64,000 nt of DNA, from contig NC_088655.1 of the NCBI RefSeq assembly GCF_964019385.1, forward strand, positions 11,007,706-11,071,705, in the 5' to 3' direction. The translations under genes and the position numbers were made by a program. The DNA is from Sycon ciliatum (lineage: Eukaryota; Porifera; Calcarea; Leucosolenida; Sycettidae). Numbering within the stretch: the first letter of the stretch is position 1; every line of letters starts with the position of its first letter. Positions 53,011 through 63,904 of this stretch are shown piece by piece. The notes below the pieces were generated by a model, which did not search any database, was not told the origin of the DNA, and saw only the letters and a list, made by a program, of their open reading frames with translations.

Positions 53011-53867
53011 GGTGCGTTCAGCAAAATGTGCCAATCTCCGCAGCCTATCCAGCACTTGGAGAAAACAACCTTGCCACATGTACAAGACAACAAACTACAG
53101 CGGTAACGTGAGTAGCTCACACCCTAGTTCATACGTTTTCTTTGCTCTCCAGCAAGTCTTGTTGCAGGCCGCAGAATATGAGAATGCAAATACGAACGTG
53201 CACGCAGGGTGCAGGTCGGCATTGCTGCATTCGCTAGAACATTGCGCCCTGGCTCGCAAAAACTGAAAGCCGTCCGGAGTGCGCTGTTGAAGTAATCCCA
53301 TTTGCCTAATGATGGAGGTAGAACTTGAAAATCTTATCGATACAAATGAACTGGAAGCTGGATCTTGGCCCTGGCCAGCAGGCCCAGGGTACGCTCTTGT
53401 TCACTGGCCATTTCTTAGTCACATGTTCACAGTTTGAAGAGACACTCGAGGTTGAAGAGTGCTCCCGACAGCAAAGTAAAGTTCTCGAGAATCACTTCCT
53501 CTTACGAATTGATTGAATGCGGCATATTCTGCATGCCAGAAGCTAATAGTGTGTATGACCCATGAACACGACCATAATGCATCCACCGACAGCATTGAGC
53601 CAGAGTCGGTCCTTGGCAAAGCCAAGACATTGTACACAATATTATACAGGTCAACGCGCTGCATACCGGTACGGCACTATAGCTTAACTGATAAATACGT
53701 CTTAGTGGGGAGACATCCATTGCAATTAGTAGTAGAGCCTCGCATGACTCTATGAGGCTGAATCTGGACCTTTCCGTTCCAGATTACCAAGGTATAGAAT
53801 ACGACGCGTCGGGTACAGGATGCAGACCATCTTCGACTTGCTCTGGCAGTGAGGGCACATGTACAGG
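53011..53867. other. Upstream region of gene 3, unassigned
   Basis: It should hold the gene 3 promoter. I see no convincing TATA box and no other gene. Confidence 0.4.
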
Positions 53868-56291
53868 TGTAGTGGGTAGCCGAGTAGTCGGATGGAGGCA
53901 CACACAATAAGACTGTGAAGTAGGTTTCTTGGCTCAATCTGCCTGAAGTTATGGTTACAACTGCTCCGGCTCAATCTGCCAGGAGGGACTCTGAACGGAA
54001 TATAACTGCTCCGGCTCAATCTGCCAGGAGGGACTCTGTTCTGTTCTGCTCTAAACTAAACTGATCTCTGGTAGAGCAGATAGGGCTTATATAGCATAGA
54101 CAGCATATACATGGCAAGGGGAGAAATAGTAGTGCAAGGAGAAGACGTACAAGGAGCTAACGTGAAAGGAATAGGTAGGAGGAAGAATGGACCTAAGTAG
54201 CGAGCAACCATTAGGTAACAGGAATGCAATCTAACAGTATGAAGGAAACTAATGTGAATGGCAGGCAGGGTAATTGGGCGTGAAGGTTACTAAGAGGACA
54301 GCGGTTGGAAAAGCCATTTGACTGTGTGCGAGGTAGGACATGGATTCTGGGAAGACATCTGGCAGAAGAAGAGAAGCGGAAGATATCTTAGAACTAGTAA
54401 TTAAAAGAGTTAGTGATGAGGAACGGGCTATAGGAATCAATGTAATGTAGTACAGCATGAATGTGTGCAACATGTATACAGGTCATGCCGTACCGGTCTG
54501 CAGGCAGGGTTGTCTAGTAGTCCTACTTCAAAGTATTAAAGTGGTTGCTGGGAGAAGCACTTAGGAGTAACCGGCAGTGTCGCGTGCTAGCATGAATACA
54601 GTAGGGCCAGGGATACTACACCCTCCCTTCCTACACTAAATCACGCCCTCGTGATTAGACAGAGAGTTCGTTGTTGTATGCTGAGCACTACTCACTGGAA
54701 GACACCGTCAGTAGGTGGACTGGACATCTAACTTGCATTCACGTACAGGTATTCTTGAATCTTGAACAGAGTGCTTGATATTCGGACGAAAGGGTGACAA
54801 CTGACACTAGTAGTAGTAGTAGTAGCTCGAGCTCAGCAGCAGATCATAGGAGGCGGTGAGAACGTCATAGTAGATAGTAGATAGCGTATTACTTGTAGAG
54901 CGTCAACCGGAATATGGCAAATAATATCGGAAATGATAACGTTTTTAGAGTAGACAGAAGAACTGAACTGATAACAAATCAAAAATAGAAGCACACCAGG
55001 TTCTCACCATCTCACGGGGTCAAAAGGGAATATTGTCCTCCAAATAGGACGCACAGCACACTTGCTGTACCACCATGGCGTTTGAGCCATAAAAATAGTT
55101 CACAGTTCCAAACTGAACTGGACAAAGGGCACTCTAACACACATTATCCCAGGTTAGCTAGGTAGACCGTGGCTCACCATGATCGGACGCCTACCGGACT
55201 AAACTGGATTCACTCACTCGCATAAAGGAAGACTGATGAGAACAGGAAGACTGAAGGAAGACAGGAAAGAAAAGGCCATATCGGGAATTAGCTTACGTTG
55301 GACATGGAGCTTGATCGGTAGAGACGCTGTCCGTCATTATTTCGGGTTAGGGGGAGACGTGGCGGGCGAAGGAGTAGCGGCGACTGACGCATCAGGTTGG
55401 GCCATGCTGGTAACGGTTACACCAATAAAACAATTCACCGCTGCCATCAGTTCTGTAGCGCCGCTGCCATCACTGCAATACAGATACTAGGTGGGTTCGA
55501 ATCTAGCAATTATAAAATTGAACCACCGCTGCCACCAGTGTAGTGGGTAGCCGAGTAGTCGGATGGAGGCACACACAATAAGACTGTGAAGTAGGTTTCT
55601 TGGCTCAATCTGCCTGAAGTTATGGTTACAACTGCTCCGGCTCAATCTGCCAGGAGGGACTCTGAACGGAATATAACTGCTCCGGCTCAATCTGCCAGGA
55701 GGGACTCTGTTCTGTTCTGCTCTAAACTAAACTGATCTCTGGTAGAGCAGATAGGGCTTATATAGCATAGACAGCATATACATGGCAAGGGGAGAAATAG
55801 TAGTGCAAGGAGAAGACGTACAAGGAGCTAACGTGAAAGGAATAGGTAGGAGGAAGAATGGACCTAAGTAGCGAGCAACCATTAGGTAACAGGAATGCAA
55901 TCTAACAGTATGAAGGAAACTAATGTGAATGGCAGGCAGGGTAATTGGGCGTGAAGGTTACTAAGAGGACAGCGGTTGGAAAAGCCATTTGACTGTGTGC
56001 GAGGTAGGACATGGATTCTGGGAAGACATCTGGCAGAAGAAGAGAAGCGGAAGATATCTTAGAACTAGTAATTAAAAGAGTTAGTGATGAGGAACGGGCT
56101 ATAGGAATCAATGTAATGTAGTACAGCATGAATGTGTGCAACATGTATACAGGTCATGCCGTACCGGTCTGCAGGCAGGGTTGTCTAGTAGTCCTACTTC
56201 AAAGTATTAAAGTGGTTGCTGGGAGAAGCACTTAGGAGTAACCGGCAGTGTCGCGTGCTAGCATGAATACAGTAGGGCCAGGGATACTACA
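53868..56291 (-). mobile_element. LTR element B (non-autonomous, reverse orientation)
   Basis: Two 753-bp LTRs (53868-54620 and 55539-56291) look identical by eye. Read on the minus strand, they start TGTAGTATCCCTGGCC and end CACTACA. The primer-binding site (minus) lies at 55523-55537, the same 15-mer as in element A, and the purine tract lies next to 54621. The 918-bp interior is homologous to that of element A (for example around 55300-55480 versus 42030-42230) but lacks the retroposed insert. No gag or pol. Flanks CAGG and CCGG give only an imperfect target duplication. Confidence 0.92.
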
Positions 56292-56339
56292 CCGGTATAT
56301 TGGTAGAAAATACTAGAAATGCAAGTAAAAATATAAAAT

Positions 56340-56545
56340 AAGATAAAAGAAAAAGGACCAAGGAACTACAAGTTATGGTATAATGTCCACTTACACTGTA
56401 CATCACAAGCTACTAAACAATCAGCTCATGCGATAACATTGCACGACACTGACCGACGGTCCTGACGTTCTACAAGTGCCTGGCTATCAGTTCTTGGATG
56501 CGCAATTCAGCAGCCTTCCAACTTGGAAGGTTCTAAGTTATACCT
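56340..56545 (-). repeat. R1 copy (reverse)
   Basis: The reverse complement of 38107-38297, ending in CCTTCCAACTTGGAAGG and TTCTAAGTTAT. It is followed by a ~150-bp segment also found beside R1 at 37955-38100. Confidence 0.85.
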
Positions 56546-56734
56546 TCACCTCCTATGTTAACATATTATGCTAATAGGAGGTGAAGGTAAGCGCAACGAA
56601 GACAAGCATGAGCTGAAAGTCTCAGCCGAGAATGACGTTTGCGGATGTACATGCATGTCGATGACGATACTGGCGAGATCATTGGACAAAACGGTCAAAC
56701 CACGATTCAAGGACGCAAAGAAACATTCCACAAT

Positions 56735-57430
56735 AAGAATTCACGGTTCACGTCAGACTCAGCTGAAGGCCGAGTTTTCCACATCCGAGGGAACGCCACC
56801 ATCCCCAAGGATCAAGGCGCTGATTCAGCTCCTAAGGCCCCGGTCACACATGCACTTTTTTGGCGGTTCCACCAAAGCGTAAGTTACGCTTCCGCCGTTG
56901 CCTCGGCAACGGCGGAGGCGTAAGTTACGCGTACTGGGCCGCAGTGAATGCGCCCCAAATCCACGAGTGTACTTGACAGGAGACATTCAGCAGCATGTCA
57001 GCGATCCACGATAGCTCTACTTGTACAAGCGAAGGTCGCTTCAACTCGGACAAGAACATCTAAAATTTCATAGGACGTGCTGCATTTGCATTCTCTCCGC
57101 CAAAGCGGAGCGTTGAGGAGCACAGTAGTCTACATGTGTATGTGTGACCGCTGCATCGTGTGGTCCGCCAAAGCGGCTGCGGTAGTTCCGCTTTCCGCCT
57201 CCGTAAAAGCGGTGCAAGCTTTTCATGTGTGACCGCGGCCTAACGTGGTGGGAGGTGAGCAGATCAGACCCAGCAAAGTGGTTAAAGAACAAAAATCCCA
57301 TTCGCTGCTTCCATACTTCCCCCTTGTCAGGCTATGGGTTCCCAATGAACTGGGGGTCGCAGCGTGGCTGGAAAAAGTCCTTCCGTCTCCAAGCAGGAAT
57401 TGAGATTGATAACATCTGTTTCTAAATCAA
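56735..57430 (-). mobile_element. tRNA-related SINE copy split by a MITE
   Basis: 56735-56835 and 57241-57425 match, in reverse, the tail and body of the SINE at 59935-60251 (for example ACGGTTCACG, AGTTTTCCACATCCG, GTGGGAGGTGAG). The insertion at 56836-57240 divides them. Confidence 0.88.
56836..57240. mobile_element. PIF/Harbinger-like MITE
   Basis: Terminal inverted repeats GGCCCCGGTCACACATG / CATGTGTGACCGCGGCC, flanked by a 3-bp TAA duplication (56833-56835, 57241-57243). TWA duplications and G-rich ends are characteristic of PIF/Harbinger. It contains an inner palindrome around 56884-56935 (GTAAGTTACGC and CCGTTGCCTCGGCAACGG). The uninterrupted SINE supplies the empty site. Confidence 0.93.
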
Positions 57431-59309
57431 AGTCTTAGACCAACTAAATGGAAGTAAACTTGGTGCCAAAAATGTGCTTATTTTATTTTAAATCAACCTC
57501 CGATGGCAAAGCCTATGCAAAGGAGGGGTGTTAGCCAGCCATGGCAGCTTCAGTCAACATCCACAATTTCTACCTCACAGCCAGAGAGCTGACGGCGACA
57601 TCAAGGACATTGCTTTGTCGGGGAAGGAATGAGTTCCGACTGATTCGAGAAAAGTACACTGTGGATTCGCGACGAAAGGTTCAAGGTTACGAGCAGCAGT
57701 TCACTTCTACATGTTAGTTCAAAACCTCGACCTGCGAACATTACTGCTTTTGCCCTTTGAGTATTCATCTCCAACGCCGCGAAGAAAAGAACTGCCACGA
57801 AAATCAGGGACCTACGAGGAAATCCGAACTTCTGTATATAACTAGTATTATGTTTGGTGAGTGAAGACATTCACAATGGACGCGTTCGAATACACACATT
57901 TCGGTCAATTCTAGAATTAGTCATGGTGGACGCACCGTTCGATTACACAAATTCCATCGTCACGTCAGTTCCAATTCCGTCAATTCTGAAGAGAGGGCGG
58001 AATTGGCAATTTCAGAATTGGTAGTTCCAGAATTGACCCACTCGACGTGCATTTACATGTACATGTACATGTACATGTATAACGCCTTGCTACATGTAGG
58101 TCCACGTGCGCGCAAGGGTGCACGGGATCCCACGTGATCCCCTTTTACGATTTTTATGTGTAGTCGTTCATTTACAAAATTACATGGCCGCAATCCGTTC
58201 ATTCTGTTCATTCGAGAATTATAAAACCTGTGCCCAAATGTGTAATCGAAAGCGCCCATTATTGTCTGATGTTGCAGCAGGCTCGCCTTGCTTGCTTCAC
58301 TGCTGTTTCGTGTTCCAACACATACATGTACATGTACATGTATTTTAGAGTCACCTGCCAAATATTCCACCGAACCAACGGTCCTCCGAATACTGTGACA
58401 GTTGTCACACTGGCTGTAGGTCCATAACTTAAACCTGTACTAGGTGTGTTACTTTGGGGAGGACTGAAAGTTCCAATCCCAGGACGCGATATTGCTCCTA
58501 GCTATCAGTAAAAGTGGGTCTAAGCACAAATGTGATATTGGTGTGAACAATGGATGCATTCCTCGAATTTTCTACCCTGCTTGCCAAGACTTCATCGCCG
58601 TGCCAATGCGCACTGCGTCTTTCGTATTTTGATATCAGTGTGCAAAGGTGTTGGCGACTGTCAACGAGAGTCACGCCATATCATCCGTGCGCAAACTGTT
58701 TCAGCAAAGGATCATCCGATGCCATTAATTTTATTAGGTTGTCATTGCGCCAGAATCTGCCCAGAAGGAAACCTCGTTTGTCACAGGCAAAACACTCAAG
58801 CTGAGCTTTCACCAAGAAACGGTTATTAATGTAGATATTCTCCAATCTGCTTATTCGTGTTACTGACATTGGTTCGTCCCACTTCGCATCCCTTTACGCA
58901 GCTCGTCAAGAACTTTGGCGCAACGTTCCAGGTTCCCCAAATGTACCCATTTGCCGCACCACCAGGAATTGGACGGCTCGCACAGATAGGGTTCGACCTA
59001 ATGGGAAACCACTCGTACTTCAGCGTCCTCAAATTGAGTATAAATAACAGGTGCAAACTTGGATTGTAGAGGTCCAGGGACAGTTCTTTGAATTTTCATC
59101 AATCCTTTGCGCTCGGTTTTCTCGCAAGGCTGTTGAATCATAACCAAGAGTTTTATTGTACCAATAATTGGCCATTCGTTGAATGCGCTGAATCAATTGC
59201 GCTTCGTCTTCTCCCAGAGCTGTTGGAGCGTAACCAAGCGCTTTATTGTACCAACTGGCCTTTCCAACCACGGTTCACAGTAGTGACAGAACTACACTGT
59301 TCAAGAGGC
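57431..59309. other. Unassigned region with simple repeats
   Basis: It contains (TACATG)n runs at 58055-58080 and 58321-58343. An imperfect ~65-bp tandem repeat lies at about 59100-59250 (units ending CTTTATTGTACCAA and GTTTTATTGTACCAA). No gene was recognised before the exon at 59310. Confidence 0.45.
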
Positions 59310-59400
59310 ATGTGTGTCAGCACGGATCCAGCATGGCGGTTGAAGTTCGGATTGCTAGCCAGCGCATTGGTGACAGTGCTCCTGATGATTACCTCCCTAG
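59310..59400 (+). CDS. First exon of claudin-like gene 4 (partial)
   Basis: The ATG opens 30 codons plus one base (MCVSTDPAWRLKFGLLASAL, then VTVLLMITSL), giving a transmembrane segment, and ends at donor GTTAGT in phase 1. Phase, length and the LKxGLLxSALVT...LLIT core match the exon at 63737 exactly. Phase and topology match exon 1 of genes 1-3. The second exon (expected GLW-x2-C loop) was not found before 63.7 kb; it may be missing, very divergent, or the gene may be broken. Confidence 0.65.
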
Positions 59401-59434
59401 GTTAGTGCTTGCATCGATGTGTTCTTTCATATTA

Positions 59435-59609
59435 CAGTGAACCTGTCTAGGACGACCGCTCAAGGGACCTTCAAAGTGTAGTCTCTATAAGCAGGCGGTC
59501 TCCTTATCCAGGGTTATTTTGCTGGGGAAGCATCCCTTGGTTCTGGCCGCATTGATCGTCTGGGACAGGTGGTCGCTTATCCGAGCGGTCGCCTTGACAG
59601 GTTTTACTG
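59435..59609. mobile_element. MITE, CAGTAAAACCTGTC family
   Basis: It lies only 34 bp after the gene 4 exon donor. Inverted ends CAGTGAACCTGTCTAGGACG / GCCTTGACAGGTTTTACTG, flanked by TA on both sides. Reverse orientation relative to 7526-7697. Confidence 0.92.
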
Positions 59610-59934
59610 TATGTATTGCATTGCCGTTTTGCTGGTGTAGACACAGTATTGACATGCTAACAAAAACGTCCAACTCGGGTAGGGAGCGCTTGTAAATGTG
59701 TTGTGTTTCTTGAATCTTGACCCCCCTCCAAACTTACAACCAAGAGGTACATGTACATGTACACACACATACATGTAATCGAGAAAACAGGCTAGCGTCT
59801 ACCAAAGCAAAGGCCAATCTGGTCAACACAAAGCCGATCAGAGTTATAACGGTCAAAATGCACAAGTTGCTCATTGTTGTGAATTTCAAGTGCAAAAAAT
59901 ACAATGTACATTATTATTTTATTATTGTGCAGGC

Positions 59935-60251
59935 AGGCATAGTGGGATGGTCTAAGACCATGATTGAGAAACAGAGGGTACCAGGTTCAAGTCCTGCTTG
60001 GAAGCGGAAGGAATTTTTCCAGCCGTGCTGCGACCCACAGTTAATTGGGAACTCGTGGCCTGGCACGAGGGAAACATGGATGCAGTGAATGGGATTTCGG
60101 TCTTTGACCACTTTGTGGTGGGTCTGATCTACTCACCTCCCACCGCTTAGGAGCTGCATCTGCGCCTTGATCCAAGAGGGTGGTGGCGTTCCTGCGGATG
60201 CGGAAAACTGGGCCTTTGGCCGAGTCTCACGCGAACCGTGAATTTTTTTTT
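59935..60251 (+). mobile_element. tRNA-derived SINE, copy 1
   Basis: The head contains a Pol III B-box GGTTCAAGTCC (about 59987-59997) and an A-box-like TAGTGGGATGG about 50 bp upstream. The body is GTGCTGCGACCCACAG...AACATGGATGCAGT, and the 3' end is a poly-T run (60244-60253). Other copies: 60340-60640, 56735-57430 (reverse) and 39604-39705 (tail). Confidence 0.85.
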
Positions 60252-60339
60252 TTTGCTTGTTCGCCAAGCAAGCGTGGCTTGTCTTCGCATAAGCCAAATG
60301 AACTAAAGGAAATAATGAGGAATGAGCGAGGCCAATGAG

Positions 60340-60640
60340 GTGCACAGTGGGTTGGTCAAAGACCATGATTGAGATACGAGAGGTACCTGGTTCAAGTCCT
60401 GCCTGGGAGCGGTTTTTCCAGCCGTGCTGCTACCCACAGTCAACTGGGAACTTGTGGCCAGGCACAAGGGGTACATGGATGCAGCTAATGGGGTCGCTTT
60501 CGGCACTTGTGCCAGTGGTTGTGAGACTTACCCACTCACCCCCACCGTTAGGCGCTGCATCTGCCGCTAGGGTTTATCGGGTGTTAGCGGCCGTCGTGAG
60601 TTCCCTTCGGGAACGGATACGATAATTTACTTTATTTACT
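60340..60640 (+). mobile_element. tRNA-derived SINE, copy 2 with a different tail
   Basis: Same head (GGTTCAAGTCC at about 60391-60401) and body, but after GCGCTGCATCTGCCGC the tail is GGGTTTATCGGGTGTTAGCG ... TTCCCTTCGGGAACGGATAC instead of that of copy 1. Confidence 0.85.
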
Positions 60641-60699
60641 TAATGAGGTGAACATACGCGTGCAACGGCAGAATAGGCAAAATGACCAATGTACATGTA

Positions 60700-62245
60700 T
60701 GTAGTGTTTCGTACTTTAGTCTAACCAGACCAACCAGAGAGCCAAGACCTTAGTTCTAACTGTTGTACTACGATAAGACAAAGAACCTAGAACACATGCA
60801 ATCTACTAGATTATACATACGGGCTAAAGTGGGAAGGAGGAATGGAATGCTAGATCATGTAAGTGGATCATGATGATGGGAATGATATCGGAATGCATGT
60901 ATGCATGGGCTTCATGCATCTAGTCACATGACACTACACCTCCCTTTCTTTGAGGTCGTAAGAGCAAATATGGCAGTAGATTAAGAAGATGGAGAAGATA
61001 CCTAACTGGACGACTTTGAAAATGAAAACAATAAGACCGTTGCAGAAGGGATCCATTACAGAGTGCTGAAAGCACTGGTCTGTCCGAGGGAGTATTCTAG
61101 TATAGTGCATTGTACATGTACATGTATATCCTCTCCTCTTACGAAGAAAAGACCTAAGGGTGTACAGAGGACACACAGGCACATGCAAGCCATTAGAAAA
61201 GAGAACGAGCAAGAGAGGGAGAGACAGAAGAGTGGAGTATGTTGTTTGGAGAGACCAAAGTTAGAAGCGATCGGGAGCGTGAACGACACGGCCGCGAGCC
61301 GTGACATACTTATCAGGCTGGTCTTGAGCTGGAGGGGTCGATGGCAAGTTGGGAACTGCAGGACACGGCGGAGTAGAAGGTTGACTGGCTGGGGGATCAG
61401 GATCGGTAGTAGCGGCAGAGTGACCAGCAGGCGGCAACTGTTGCGGCGTTGGCATTGGGACAATGTGCCGCCGGTTGCGTCTGAACTGGCCCGATGGGGT
61501 TGCTACGATGTAGGAGCGCAAGGCTGGTTGGCTCATCACGTGGCCAGACTCTTCACGATCAGGTAGATACACAGGCTGTTGGGGACACAGAGACGGCAGT
61601 GTCCGGGCTGCATGGCGACTGGCATGGTTGGTGCTTTGGCGATCCTTTAAGCGCTGATCCGCGGCACGCAGGTCGCTCTGATCGACTGGATGCGACTGTC
61701 GCTGTGTTGGAGAGAGAGGTAAGAGTGACTGCAGCTGGCGGTTCATCAGAAGCTGGGCTGGACTCTTACCATTCTCCAAGGGAGTGTTGCGGTACGCGAG
61801 TAGTGCGAGGTGCCAATCAGTGCCCTGAAGGAACAGAAAACCTGGGCGGGCTCGGGCGCCGAATAAGACGTAGAAGGCGCTCCACCGGAGGAGCTACCTG
61901 AACCACCATTGCTGCCTCCGCCACCGGCGGGGGAAGATCCGCGGGAAGCGGGTTGAACCGAGCTGGGGTCCGAAGAAGACATGGCTATCCCACCGCTGCC
62001 ACCATGTAGTGTTTCGTACTTTAGTCTAACCAGACCAACCAGAGAGCCAAGACCTTAGTTCTAACTGTTGTACTACGATAAGACAAAGAACCTAGAACAC
62101 ATGCAATCTACTAGATATTATACATACGGGCTAAAGTGGGAAGGAGGAATGGAATGCTAGATCATGTAAGTGGATCATGATGATGGGAATGATATCGGAA
62201 TGCATGTATGCATGGGCTTCATGCATCTAGTCACATGACACTACA
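60700..62245 (-). mobile_element. LTR element C, Ty3/gypsy-type deletion derivative
   Basis: LTRs 60700-60938 and 62005-62245 (about 240 bp, TGTAGTG...CACTACA) are flanked by a perfect 5-bp duplication ATGTA (60695-60699, 62246-62250). The primer-binding site (minus) lies at 61990-62004, directly abutting the LTR, with the same 15-mer as elements A and B. The interior keeps only the start of gag and the C-terminal end of integrase. Confidence 0.95.
61261..61982 (-). pseudogene. gag start / integrase end remnant of LTR element C
   Basis: An ATG at 61982 opens a Ser/Gly/Pro-rich gag-like N terminus (MSSSDPSSVQ). Near 61830 the homologous frame changes, and an integrase C-terminal part follows (DWHLALLAYRNTP, SPAQLLMNRQLQ, then a YIVATPSGQFRRNRRHI segment and a Pro-rich tail to the stop at 61261). 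Protease, reverse transcriptase, RNase H and the integrase catalytic core are deleted. The two halves are not in one frame, so no protein of the autonomous element is made. Confidence 0.85.
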
Positions 62246-62458
62246 ATGTAGATGATAATTATCTTCAGCGGTATGGTCCACCTCCCTTCGGAAAGCACGC
62301 TCCCCACCCTCCCAGTCTATCTTATCCAGTATGTACACACGCACGCCCACCCACCCACACCCGCACACAAACTCCACACACGCTGTCCAGACCAGCTCAC
62401 GCCGACGCTACATCGAATGTGAACAGGGCTTGAGTTTTTTTATTTTTTTATTTTTTTT

Positions 62459-62595
62459 ATTTTTTTACTAGAGCCACGTAAACCCGTCATGTGTGAGCCA
62501 TGAATAAGGGGAGTGGTGGCGTGGTCTGGGATGCTCTGCCGACCTTGGGTCTCGGCTTCATCACAACCAGGCGCGCCAATAGCAGAGAGAGAGAG
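62459..62595 (-). mobile_element. Poly-A-tailed retroposon fragment (reverse)
   Basis: Reverse complement of 44383-44519 with an A-rich (AAAAAAAT)n tail at 62425-62467. Confidence 0.85.
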
Positions 62596-62599
62596 TTCC

Positions 62600-63605
62600 G
62601 CTGTACATCGTAGTATGCATTAGTGTGCGAAGAGGGATCCAGTAATGGCCTTTTGAACTTGAACATGAGCATTGTGTTTACGATGTTAGTTTTCTCAGTC
62701 ACAAAATACTCACGCAACGTGCAAGATTTGAACTTTCTCGTGTGAATACTCTGCACCGCCTGTCCACTTCCGAGCAAACATTCCATGGTGCAGTTACACC
62801 CCGCGTGAATCACCGCGTGATGGATTTTAATTGCCCGACGGAGTGCAAGGAATTCGCTGGCTTATTTGTGGCTAGAATTCTCCACTTGCGGCACTGCCAT
62901 CGCATTGAACCCACACAGATACCAGATACGCTCCAGCGGCGGATCCAGCGATCTCTACAGGGGGGTTCCAGTATAGTCAAAACTGAATGCTAGTACATGT
63001 AGCTGATACTTCAAATTACATGTACATGTACATGGACAACGCATATGGTTGCCAGTAGTACATTTACGAAATTTAGGGGGTTCTGAGGAACCCCTGGATC
63101 CACCCCTGCGCTCCCCGCCAAGACACTATAAAGGCTTTGAACGCCTTTGAAACGTCTTCTTGGTCACAAAGGCGTGCCAATGATATTCACACAAGAGACT
63201 TACTTGCTAAGGACAGGCATAAAACTGTCATGAGGATGACGCATGCTCACCCAATTCATCTGAACATGATTACCAGCGAGCTGTAATTCGGAAGTGGCAC
63301 TACAAACAAGCAAGTGGGTACTGCATGGCAAAATTCAACAAAAGGGACTCAAAACTCATAAAAAAAATCAAAAATCGCCAAAATTCAGAAAATATTCAGA
63401 ACTTTTTGTGGAAACCCCTACACTCCATGGACTTTCTCTTCTCGTTCATAACTACACAAAGTCATGCATATCATGCAAAGTACATGTACATTATGACACA
63501 TGAAGCGTTCAATGTCCACTTTAGAAAATACTTGTAGTAAGCGTTGAGGTTCAGTATGCACAATGGGTCAAGTTTGAACAAGCATGGCGTCTTTTAGCAT
63601 TAGTA
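62600..63605. other. Unassigned sequence with a weak inverted-repeat element
   Basis: A ~170-bp segment (about 62938-63108) has inverted GGCGGATCCAGCG / GGATCCACCCC and GGGGTTCC / GGAACCCC ends around a TACATG run, which suggests an old MITE. No gene was recognised. Confidence 0.45.
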
Positions 63606-63706
63606 CACTGCTGGCAACTGAAATCCGACCCCCCTAGCGGTGCGCTAGCCGCGTTAGCGATTCGTAGGAGACGCTAGGGGGGGTCGGATTTCAGTTGCAA
63701 GCACTG
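63606..63706. mobile_element. Foldback MITE, CACTGCTGGCAACTGAAATCC family
   Basis: The left end CACTGCTGGCAACTGAAATC and its inverted partner at the right are flanked by TA (63604-63605, 63707-63708). It ends 30 bp before the gene 5 ATG, so it lies in the promoter or 5' UTR. Confidence 0.93.
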
Positions 63707-63736
63707 TAGTAGTAGCAGCCGTAGTAGTAGTAGACT

Positions 63737-63827
63737 ATGGGTGCTACTGAGGGTTCGTCGATCAAGCTGAAGGTCGGATTGCTAGTCAGCGCTCTGGTTA
63801 CGACCACGCTATTGATCACAGCATTAG
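63737..63827 (+). CDS. First exon of claudin-like gene 5 (runs past the window)
   Basis: The ATG opens 30 codons plus one base (MGATEGSSIKLKVGLLVSAL, then VTTTLLITAL), exactly the length and phase of the gene 4 exon and with the same core. It encodes transmembrane segment 1. The donor is GCAAGT, a GC-AG type junction, unless a GT donor further on is used. Later exons would lie beyond 64000. Confidence 0.65.
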
Positions 63828-63904
63828 GCAAGTATAATAATTGTAATCGTTGATTGGAATATTCATAAGTTTAGGGAATGCGAAAGGGAAAAGTCTAAGG
63901 AAAG

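Noticed and set aside
56568-56923. Overlapping 104- and 94-codon frames as a gene
   Set aside because: The region is a patchwork of an R1-associated repeat, a SINE tail and a MITE end.
60335-60625. 96-codon frame
   Set aside because: It lies entirely inside a tRNA-derived SINE that recurs elsewhere.
61063-61566. 167-codon plus-strand frame
   Set aside because: It is antisense to the integrase-end frame of LTR element C.
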